The translations under genes were made by a program, and so were the position numbers. A stretch of DNA of 64,000 nucleotides, from assembly GCF_030692605.1 (NCBI RefSeq), contig NZ_JAUYUD010000010.1:1-64000 (forward strand), in the 5' to 3' direction. This document shows positions 38,540 through 45,456 of the stretch, piece after piece. The stretch's first letter is position 1, and every line of letters starts with the position of its first letter. The DNA comes from Lutibacter sp. GTDB taxonomy: Bacteria; Bacteroidota; Bacteroidia; Flavobacteriales; Flavobacteriaceae. The notes under the pieces were generated by a model, which made no database searches, was not told the origin of the DNA, and was given only the letters and a program-made list of their open reading frames with translations.

Positions 38540-38856
38540 GTTTATAGTTAAAAAGTCCTTTTTGTCCTCGTCATTGACGAGTACCCCAGCTCGCGCTAGC
38601 AGGGATTCTTTTAAATTCATACTGCTAATTTAACTTATTTTTTTGAATTTGGGAGTTACCATATTTGTTTTAGCCGCGTTGCAAACGCTACGTTTTATGT
38701 GCTAATTTATTAGGTACTTGTCACAGACGAGCCAGAGGGATAAAGTAAATTTATTGTTATCAAATGTAAACATTAAATCATTTCGCCAATGTTAAGTTTT
38801 TCCCTAATTATAAGGAATAACAATTGATTTTTAGAGAAAGTTGAGATTATTATAAA
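38540..38856. other. 317-base gene-free gap with REP-like palindromes
   Basis: The gap holds a hairpin ctcgtcattgacgag (about 38573-38587), a following GC-rich stretch ctcgcgctagcaggg, and repeat copy A at 38651-38740. No protein-coding frame stands out. It marks the left edge of a minus-strand module that ends at the matching repeat at 45.4 kb. Confidence 0.6.
38651..38740 (+). repeat. REP-like direct repeat, copy A
   Basis: From 38672 the sequence matches 45356-45425 at roughly 62 of 70 positions in the same orientation, with weaker similarity extending about 20 bases to the left. It contains two small palindromes: gcgttgcaaacgc and a degenerate form of ctcgtcacagacgag. Confidence 0.8.
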
Positions 38857-40302
38857 TTAGAATCGTGTAGTCCAGCGGAGTTCGACACCTTTGTAATCTA
38901 ACACTTCGTAACAAATTCCTGCATTGCAAGCAGGACCACCACGACGCTGTCCAGCAAATAATTGCAAACTATTTTCGTTGTTGATTTGATACTTGAGATT
39001 ACTTCCAAACCAAGTTTTCCACGTTTTATCTGTTAAAAACGGATCATTGGATAGCTCACTAACTAAAGAGAATATCCATTTGGATTTGAAGGCGTAACCC
39101 AATGTAAGAACCTGATTTTGCACATTGATGCCTCCTCGATTGAAATGTTGAAATTCATATTCTGTTCTTAAAGATGATTTTTCAGATGTTTTCCAATCAA
39201 CATAAATTCCTGATGATATACGGTTGCTTTGGTCCTTGAAAGGATCTTCGGCATAATCTACAAATAATTTGAAATCGTGATGGGAAGCTGTCGAAAAAGA
39301 ATATTCAGCGAAATATTCTTGAAAAATAAAATCTTTATTTAAAGCATTTTTTGAAATAGCATTGTTTACAGTCAAAACTGAGGCGTCTGGAAAGGTATAA
39401 TAGGCTTCGATTTGGTAACCAGATTCATTTATAGGTTGTACCACGTGAGTACTTCTGTTTAGCAATCTGTAACTGTGTTCTTTAATCAAAGCTGGAACTT
39501 CGTTGAATCCAGATCCGAGAAGAAAATTGTTATAGTCTTTAACTTCAGCCGTTATACCTATATTCGCAAAAGTAAAATTGATGTTTCCGTAGTAGGCGTG
39601 ACTCGATGCATTATCAATATCGTTGGCAATTTCAGTATAATAATTTATTTTTGGCGAAATAACTCCAGACAAACTAAGCATTGTGTAATTGCTATTCCCT
39701 TTGTCATTATTCAGCGATAGGAATGAAGCACCCAAGGTTTGTTTTTTGAAGGTATAATCAGAATAAATGGCTTTTATTTCATCGATTCTTCGAACGGAGT
39801 TGTCTTGATTGGGTGGAAAGACGTTATTTAGAGGTTTTCCCCAAATTACTTTGGTTGTAAAGTCTTTTAGTTTCAATTTGGCACTAATTCCTTGTACATC
39901 TCTAAAAAAATAGTTTCGAGAACGATACCCTTGGTCTTCAAGTATGGCACCGGGAATCTCAAACGACCGCAATAATATTCCACGTCCTATAGTTTCGTTA
40001 AAGTTTCCTAAAGAAACATCCAGAATGTCGGAATTGTATTTTAGCGAATATTGGGTGATTTTGGTATAATTCCTTTCTTCGTAGCGGGTGTAATATTGCT
40101 CTAATGTTACGCCTGCGGTAAATCGATTATAGGTATATCCTAATAATGCTCGATCGTAGGCCGTGCCAAAATTGATTGCATCGCTAGGTAGTTTTCCATA
40201 TTGAGTTTCTAATAGATTGCTGCCATAAAATTGGGCAAAACCTCGGGTTGTACAACATAGAAAAAGCATTAGAACTGCAAAAGATATTATTCTATTTTTC
40301 AT
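38857..40302 (-). CDS. DUF6029-type outer-membrane beta-barrel protein
   Basis: I place the start at the ATG at 40302 (481 residues), giving MKNRIISFAVLMLFLCCTTRGFAQ, a proper signal peptide; the frame stays open upstream but overlaps the TlpA-like gene. The mature protein starts FYGSNLLETQYGKL and is full of alternating aromatic strands (YTRYEERNYTKITQYSLKYN), typical of a porin-like barrel. It ends with a Cys pair in PACNAGICYEVLDYKGVE and a terminal RWTTRF. I recognise the pattern as Bacteroidota DUF6029. The start overlaps the end of the thioredoxin gene by 11 bases, so they are translationally coupled. Function unknown. Confidence 0.75.
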   Translation of the reverse strand: MKNRIISFAVLMLFLCCTTRGFAQFYGSNLLETQYGKLPSDAINFGTAYDRALLGYTYNRFTAGVTLEQYYTRYEERNYTKITQYSLKYNSDILDVSLGNFNETIGRGILLRSFEIPGAILEDQGYRSRNYFFRDVQGISAKLKLKDFTTKVIWGKPLNNVFPPNQDNSVRRIDEIKAIYSDYTFKKQTLGASFLSLNNDKGNSNYTMLSLSGVISPKINYYTEIANDIDNASSHAYYGNINFTFANIGITAEVKDYNNFLLGSGFNEVPALIKEHSYRLLNRSTHVVQPINESGYQIEAYYTFPDASVLTVNNAISKNALNKDFIFQEYFAEYSFSTASHHDFKLFVDYAEDPFKDQSNRISSGIYVDWKTSEKSSLRTEYEFQHFNRGGINVQNQVLTLGYAFKSKWIFSLVSELSNDPFLTDKTWKTWFGSNLKYQINNENSLQLFAGQRRGGPACNAGICYEVLDYKGVELRWTTRF

Positions 40303-40774
40303 TGCTGTATTTTTCGATTTGAGCAATAATTTCTTTTTCGTCACCGGAAATAAAACCTTCGTGGAACCATACAATCTTGCCTTTGGCGTTGACAATAATC
40401 AATGTTGGAAATGCCGAAAGATTCAGTTGTGTTTTGACTGTAGAATCAATATCTAATAGTACAGGGTATTGTATTTTAAGTGATTGGCTCATTGGTCCCG
40501 CCTTAGCAATACTTCTCGGTCCATCACAATTGATGCTTATAAATGAAACTCCCTTGTCTTTGTATTGTTCGTAAATTGTATTGATTGCAGGAATTGATTT
40601 TAAACAAGGTTTGCACCAAGTGGCCCAAAAATCGATAACAGTGAGTTTTTCACCTTTTAGTTCGTCAAAACTTTTAGTGCTGTTTTGAGTATCTTTTAAG
40701 CTGAAATTTTTTATCGATTGGGCTTGAAGTTGTATGCCAATGAAAAATAGAAACACTAAATAGATTGATTTCAT
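40292..40774 (-). CDS. TlpA-like exported thiol-disulfide oxidoreductase
   Basis: The 160-residue protein has a signal peptide (to about AQS, residue 20) and a thioredoxin fold with the active-site pair C54/C57 in ATWCKPC. The TlpA/ResA-type cis-Pro region is FPTLIIVNAKGKIVW. It would reduce or isomerise disulfides, or reduce metal-centre proteins, in the periplasm. It is coupled to the DUF6029-type barrel gene, whose C-terminal Cys pair is a possible but unproven substrate. Confidence 0.88.
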   Translation of the reverse strand: MKSIYLVFLFFIGIQLQAQSIKNFSLKDTQNSTKSFDELKGEKLTVIDFWATWCKPCLKSIPAINTIYEQYKDKGVSFISINCDGPRSIAKAGPMSQSLKIQYPVLLDIDSTVKTQLNLSAFPTLIIVNAKGKIVWFHEGFISGDEKEIIAQIEKYSNEK

Positions 40775-41042
40775 ATGTAGGTATTTATTGTTTTTTTAAA
40801 GGTCATATGTAATTCGCATATCTTCATTGGATGTTTGCGACCAATTTTAAGGTTATGCTCATTTCATACTGTTTGATTTTAAAATTTAATGTGACTTCAA
40901 ATGTCTTTTGTGAAAACTTGTTTGTGGGATGGCAATAAACCGCCAAAATTCCTCAATATCCTTACATAGTGTAAAAAGAACCAAATAAGTACAGCTGTTT
41001 TGGTTGTTTTTACGAATGTATAGGGCAAAAAGGGTTTTAAAT

Positions 41043-41615
41043 TTACTTTAAAAGTTCATCAATTTTTGCTTTGGCAGCATTGACATCTGAGCTCGCTCCT
41101 TGAGTTCCGGAAAACGCAATTTTGCCTGCTTTATCAATCACAACCAAACGGTCATAAGTAGTTTTGTAACTTGCAGCTACACTTGACCCCATTAGTAATA
41201 ATGGAAATCCAACACCGGTGATCGTTTTAAAACTTTGAACTTTGGCAGCGTTGCCATCCCATTGGTCTATACCATAAAATTTAAAATTGGCATTTGAAGC
41301 ATAAGGAGCATATAAATCTGAATTTATTTTTGGAGCCGCAGCTTTGCAAGAAGGGCATTCGTTGCCAAAAAAGAAAATTACAACTACTTTGTTTGGAGAA
41401 TCCGATAGTTTTACTGTAGTGTTATCCAAAGAAGTTAGCGAAAAATCGGGTGCTGTAACACCATTCGAACCTGTTGGTGGTGGAGTTGTTGTGTTGTTTG
41501 AACTATCATCGTCTCCAGAACAAGAATTTAGGGCTATAAGTAATAGCGCGACTAGAGATGCTTTAAGCATATTTTGAAATATACTTGTTGCCGTTAAATT
41601 TTTAGCTGTGTTCAT
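41043..41615 (-). CDS. Redoxin/TlpA-like lipoprotein
   Basis: The 190-residue protein carries a lipobox ending ALNSC (Cys32), a Pro/Thr/Ser-rich linker (NNTTTPPPTGSNG) and a redoxin domain from about residue 55 (APDFSLTSLDNTTVKL). The active-site pair is C87/C90 in FGNECPSC, followed by a peroxiredoxin-like arrangement. The first 16 residues before M17 are unusual for a lipoprotein signal, so translation may begin at 41567 (MLKASLVALLLIALNSC). It lies between the sensor kinase and the TlpA-like gene on the same strand. Its substrate is unknown. Confidence 0.82.
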   Translation of the reverse strand: MNTAKNLTATSIFQNMLKASLVALLLIALNSCSGDDDSSNNTTTPPPTGSNGVTAPDFSLTSLDNTTVKLSDSPNKVVVIFFFGNECPSCKAAAPKINSDLYAPYASNANFKFYGIDQWDGNAAKVQSFKTITGVGFPLLLMGSSVAASYKTTYDRLVVIDKAGKIAFSGTQGASSDVNAAKAKIDELLK

Positions 41616-41733
41616 AAATTTTTTTTTTAAAGTTTTAAATTTATTTAATGTTTTATAAAATTCTTTGTGTTTTTATTTGTTAGATTGAGTAGAGAGTCTA
41701 TTTTAAAGCTCTTAATTTTGGTTCATAAAATTG

Positions 41734-43200
41734 CTACACACATTTTAATTTGAAAATAAAAGAGCTTCCAGCGTTTTCTTTACTTACTAAATCTAGCGTG
41801 GATTGGTGTAAATCGAGTATTTTTTTTGCGATAGCAAGTCCAAGTCCCGTACTGTTTTTTAAATCGGTGAAATTGTTTGCTTTGTAATAGCGCGCAAAAA
41901 TTTGTTCTCTGTCGTTTTCAGGTATACCAATACCATTGTCACTCACCGATATTTCCACATCATTATTGTTACTTTGAACCGTTTTAATTTCTATTTTTCC
42001 GCCGCTAGGAGTAAATTTCAAAGCATTATCAATCAGATTTTGCATCACACGCTCAATCAACGAAACGTCAGCAAATACTGGCGATAGTCCTTTATCAAGT
42101 ACCGTTTCTATAGAAATATTTTTGGTTTCGGCAATAAGCTTGTATTTGTTACTTATGTCACTCACTAATTCACTAATGATGAACGGTTCTTTTTTTGCTA
42201 AAACTTGGTTGGCCTCAAGTTTAGACAATTCGAAAAGTTCATTGACGAGTTTCTCTAATTTCTCTGCGCTTTCTTTTACAGTGTTGATGTATTGTTTACG
42301 TTCTTCGACTGTTATGGTTTCTTCTTTCATTTGCAATGTTTCCACATAACCGCGAATAATCGCAATTGGCGTGCGTAAATCGTGAGAAACATTAGCAATT
42401 AGTTCTCTTCTTAGGTTTTCGACTTCATTGAGTTTATCGATATTCAATGTTAGAATATCTGCCATTTCATTAAACATTTCCCCCAATTGTCGTTCATCAC
42501 CCATAGATTTAAATTCGATTCTTGCCTTTAAATCGCCTTCTCTAAATTGATTCATAACTGTGAGTATCTTCGAATAATTATTGGTTATTACTCGGATAAT
42601 TAGCAACCCAATTAAAAAGGTAAAAATCAATGTGATTCCCATAGTTCTTGCGCTCAATTTCAACAAATAGCTTTCGAAAAGAGAATCGGATGCTGCTTCT
42701 TGTTTCTCTCCATTGAGTACCACGTAAATATAGGCGTACAGCATATTATTCATTGTCAGCGGTGAGGCTGAAAACACTTTTTGCTGCGATGGATTAAGAG
42801 GGTCATCTCCCTTTATAAAAGTATTTTTCTTGTCGTCTATAAAACTTAAAACAGGGGCTAAGTTTATTTGTTGTAGAGCGATTTTTCGTTCTGGTGGATA
42901 CCAGGCGATGATTTTGCCTTTAGGATCAACAAGATACACTTCAAGACTTGGATTTATTGCTCTCACGTGATGAAACATTTCTTCAAGGGCCGGTTTTATA
43001 ACTTCTCCGTTATAAAAAGGAGTAGAGTTTTCGACAATGTTCTTGGCAGTATCGTGATTGAGTCGCTGATTTACTTCCTCTAAATACGTTTTTGAATATT
43101 CGTGGCTTAGATACGTATACATTAAACCTACCACTGCAAGTAGTAAAAAAAATACTATTGATATTTTCCAAAATAAACTGTTAAATGTTGATTTCTTCAT
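41734..43200 (-). CDS. HAMP-domain sensor histidine kinase
   Basis: The 488-residue kinase has TM1 (about 11-30), a periplasmic sensor loop of about 150 residues with a PAS/Cache-like look (VYLVDPKGKIIAWYPPE), TM2 (about 187-205), HAMP (to about 255), HisKA with H273 in ANVSHDLRTP, and an HATPase_c domain with LIDNALKFTPSGG, DNGIGIP and GLGLAIAKKI boxes. It is translated just after its cognate regulator (two-base gap). The signal is unknown, but the adjoining redoxin genes suggest a redox or envelope cue. Confidence 0.92.
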   Translation of the reverse strand: MKKSTFNSLFWKISIVFFLLLAVVGLMYTYLSHEYSKTYLEEVNQRLNHDTAKNIVENSTPFYNGEVIKPALEEMFHHVRAINPSLEVYLVDPKGKIIAWYPPERKIALQQINLAPVLSFIDDKKNTFIKGDDPLNPSQQKVFSASPLTMNNMLYAYIYVVLNGEKQEAASDSLFESYLLKLSARTMGITLIFTFLIGLLIIRVITNNYSKILTVMNQFREGDLKARIEFKSMGDERQLGEMFNEMADILTLNIDKLNEVENLRRELIANVSHDLRTPIAIIRGYVETLQMKEETITVEERKQYINTVKESAEKLEKLVNELFELSKLEANQVLAKKEPFIISELVSDISNKYKLIAETKNISIETVLDKGLSPVFADVSLIERVMQNLIDNALKFTPSGGKIEIKTVQSNNNDVEISVSDNGIGIPENDREQIFARYYKANNFTDLKNSTGLGLAIAKKILDLHQSTLDLVSKENAGSSFIFKLKCV

Positions 43201-43202
43201 AA

Positions 43203-43904
43203 TTAATTTATTTCATCAGTAAAACGATATCCAATACCCCAAGTGGTCAAAATGTATTTTGGGGTTGTAAGATCAGCTTCAATTTTGGTTCGTAATCTAT
43301 TTATGTGTGAGTTTACTGTGTGTTCGTAACCGGAGAATTCATATCCCCAAACTATATTTAGTAAATTTTCTCGGGAATAGTTTTTTCCAGGATTTGACAT
43401 AAATAGATACAACAAATCAAACTCTTTCGGAGTCAGTTCTACCTTATTGCCCTCCAGTGTTACCTTTCTTTTTACAGGGTCGATGACTAATGATCCACTT
43501 GTTATGATTTCTTCTGCAATCTCATTTTCCGATTTTACCATTTCGGTTCTTCGCAAAATGGCTTTTATTCTAGCAATGAATTCTCTGATACTAAATGGTT
43601 TTGTTAAGTAATCATCTGCTCCAGTTTCTAGCCCTATTATTTTATCAATTTCCTCACTGCGAGCGGTTAGCATTAAAATTGGTGTGAAAATTTTAGCTGC
43701 TCTCAATCGTCTGCATATCTCAATTCCGTCCATTTCTGGAAGCATAACATCAAGTATAATCATATCATACTTATTTTTGGTGGCCAAGTTTAAGCCTTCG
43801 GTCCCAGTATGTGCTTTGGTCAAATTACAATAAATGTCTTTTAAATGTATCGCAACTAGTTCCACTATCGAAACATCATCTTCAATCATTAAAATGTTTT
43901 TCAT
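43203..43904 (-). CDS. OmpR-family response regulator
   Basis: The 233-residue regulator has a receiver domain with the acidic pair D9/D10, phospho-acceptor D52 (IILDVMLPEMDG) and K102-region KPF motif, and an OmpR/PhoB winged helix (LTPKEFDLLYLF and HTVNSHINRLRTKIE). It pairs with the kinase that follows. Both are probably transcribed from a promoter in the 43905-44266 gap, which I could not place. Likely targets are the neighbouring envelope genes, an inference from synteny. Confidence 0.93.
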   Translation of the reverse strand: MKNILMIEDDVSIVELVAIHLKDIYCNLTKAHTGTEGLNLATKNKYDMIILDVMLPEMDGIEICRRLRAAKIFTPILMLTARSEEIDKIIGLETGADDYLTKPFSIREFIARIKAILRRTEMVKSENEIAEEIITSGSLVIDPVKRKVTLEGNKVELTPKEFDLLYLFMSNPGKNYSRENLLNIVWGYEFSGYEHTVNSHINRLRTKIEADLTTPKYILTTWGIGYRFTDEIN

Positions 43905-44062
43905 AGTCTATTGTTATTTAAATTTAATTCTTCGACAGAAGTTATTTTGCTTTACAAATATGAGACTTAGTTATCACAAAATAATCACGTAATTATTTTT
44001 TTTTGAAAAATTAGGCTAAAAATCCTCAATTAAAAGGTTTGTTTTTAGCCTAATGTATCATA

Positions 44063-44238
44063 ATCCCAGAATCCGCATTAGAAATCTGCTGCATCTGAAT
44101 TCTTCTTCAAAACCAAGAACTTACTCCTATTTTTAAAATCAAAATTCAAAAGTATTCCTCATCTAAAAATAGTCCGTGAGCTCTTGTTTTTATTGAATTA
44201 TTCAGCTTCGTTACGATGTCTAATGCGGATTCTGGGAT
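44063..44238. mobile_element. MITE-like element with 18-base perfect terminal inverted repeats
   Basis: Left arm ATCCCAGAATCCGCATTA (44063-44080) is the exact reverse complement of 44221-44238, and the next six bases match 5 of 6. The element is 176 bases long, non-coding, and lies in the 362-base gap before the response regulator gene. Short flanking similarities are not long enough to call a target duplication. Confidence 0.6.
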
Positions 44239-44266
44239 AATTTGCATTTTGATTGTTTTTTCTACC

Positions 44267-45151
44267 TTATTTTTTTGCAGTTCCTGTTGGATTGGTTGCA
44301 ATGGCATTATTAGCCATCGAATATACTACGTGATCCATTGCGGTTGCTGAAATAGTGGCTAAAAGCGGCTTTAATAAAAACGGTTTTGGACTATTGTCCG
44401 GGAAAGGTTCGATGCTGATTACTGCAGTTTTGCCCGACAAATCCGTTGGAAACGTTACTCCTGAAGGTGCATTTTTTATAAAATCTTCTCCTGGAAAAGG
44501 AGGAGTTCCTAAAGCTCCACTGAATCCATTGAACGCATCTGCTCCTGAGGGAGTTGTGAATGTTCCCGTAGTTACAGGTGTTCCGTTGATGACTACCCAA
44601 CCTTCATATTTCCATCCTGCTGGTAAGGTAGGTAATTCTAATCCTGCAGTTGGAGGGAGAGAACCAATAAACCAAAGTCCACTTTTTTCATTTGTATTGT
44701 CTGCGTCAGAAGGTGTAGCTAACACATATTTTCCTTTAGCAGCTGTAAAATTATTAGCCAAAGCTTCAGGAGCTCCAATAGATAGAGCGGCATTATCTGA
44801 TGCAAAATCACCAGCTAGTAAATGTGTAGCCGTTGGCGCTGGATTTGAATCGGGAAAAGGTTCAATTGTCAGGATAAATTTTGAGGCTTTACTTAGATTA
44901 GTTGAAGAAATTGGAAAAGAAGTTTGCGAAAGAACGCCAGTTGAATTTACTGAAAAAGTTCCCGTTGTTACTGGACTACCATCTACCATAATCCATCCTT
45001 CGTATTTGTAATTTGGACCTAAGTCCTCTAGTCCGGTGATGTTTAATGTCAAATTTTGACTTTGAGGAGAATCATTAGAATCATTTGTGCAGCTTGCCAA
45101 AAGCGCTACCATAAAAAGTCCTACTAAGGAAAGGTTTTTTTTTGTTTTCAT
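44267..45151 (-). CDS. Lipoprotein with two copies of an RskA-like beta-domain
   Basis: The 294-residue protein has a lipobox ending LLASC (Cys21) and a short Asn/Ser linker. It then carries two related segments of about 130 residues: YKYEGWIMVDGSPVTTGTF (about 48) and WKYEGWVVINGTPVTTGTF (about 180). Each is followed by an IEPFPDSNPAP- or IEPFPDNSPKP-type strand. The pattern GWxxxDGxPVxTGxF and the later IEPFPD resemble the C-terminal domain of anti-sigma-K-type proteins. I see no membrane-cytoplasm anti-sigma segment, so it is a surface or periplasmic lipoprotein of unknown role. It is first of the minus-strand module. Confidence 0.7.
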   Translation of the reverse strand: MKTKKNLSLVGLFMVALLASCTNDSNDSPQSQNLTLNITGLEDLGPNYKYEGWIMVDGSPVTTGTFSVNSTGVLSQTSFPISSTNLSKASKFILTIEPFPDSNPAPTATHLLAGDFASDNAALSIGAPEALANNFTAAKGKYVLATPSDADNTNEKSGLWFIGSLPPTAGLELPTLPAGWKYEGWVVINGTPVTTGTFTTPSGADAFNGFSGALGTPPFPGEDFIKNAPSGVTFPTDLSGKTAVISIEPFPDNSPKPFLLKPLLATISATAMDHVVYSMANNAIATNPTGTAKK

Positions 45152-45331
45152 TTTGTTAGTGTTTTATTTAGCTTACTTCTCTTTAATGTCTTTTTTCAGC
45201 AAATTCAGACTTGTTTGTTTTTGTTGGTACAAACCTAGTTTGAAGTTATCACGAAAAGATTGCAGAGAAATAAACTTTTTTGAACGGAAATAATACAAAA
45301 CAAAAATCTCACCTATCAGGGTTAAAAAAAA

Positions 45332-45425
45332 GGGCGGATTACAATATTTATAGTAAGCCGTGTTGCAAACGCTGCGTTTTATATGATAATTTATTAGGTA
45401 CTCGTCACAGACGAGCACCAGAGGA
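45332..45425 (+). repeat. REP-like direct repeat, copy B
   Basis: This is the second copy of the repeat at 38651-38740, in the same orientation. It has the intact palindrome ctcgtcacagacgag (45401-45415) and a cgttgcaaacg dyad. It lies in the 305-base gap between the lipoprotein and parC, which holds nothing else I can name. Confidence 0.8.
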
Positions 45426-45456
45426 ATTAGTTAGCTTTTCTGTGGTTAGGGGGCTT

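Noticed and set aside
40303-40395. 31-residue N-terminal extension of the DUF6029-type protein
   Set aside because: It would lie inside the TlpA-like gene and hide the signal peptide that begins at the ATG at 40302.
40775-41042. Possible decayed coding sequence between the TlpA-like and redoxin genes
   Set aside because: Two overlapping frames of about 50 codons on the minus strand are open but neither shows a motif or start; I could not support either.
44355-45011. 218-codon open frame on the plus strand opposite the duplicated-domain lipoprotein
   Set aside because: It is a mirror of the real minus-strand gene, which has a lipobox and internal repeats; the plus-strand peptide has no start context or known motif.
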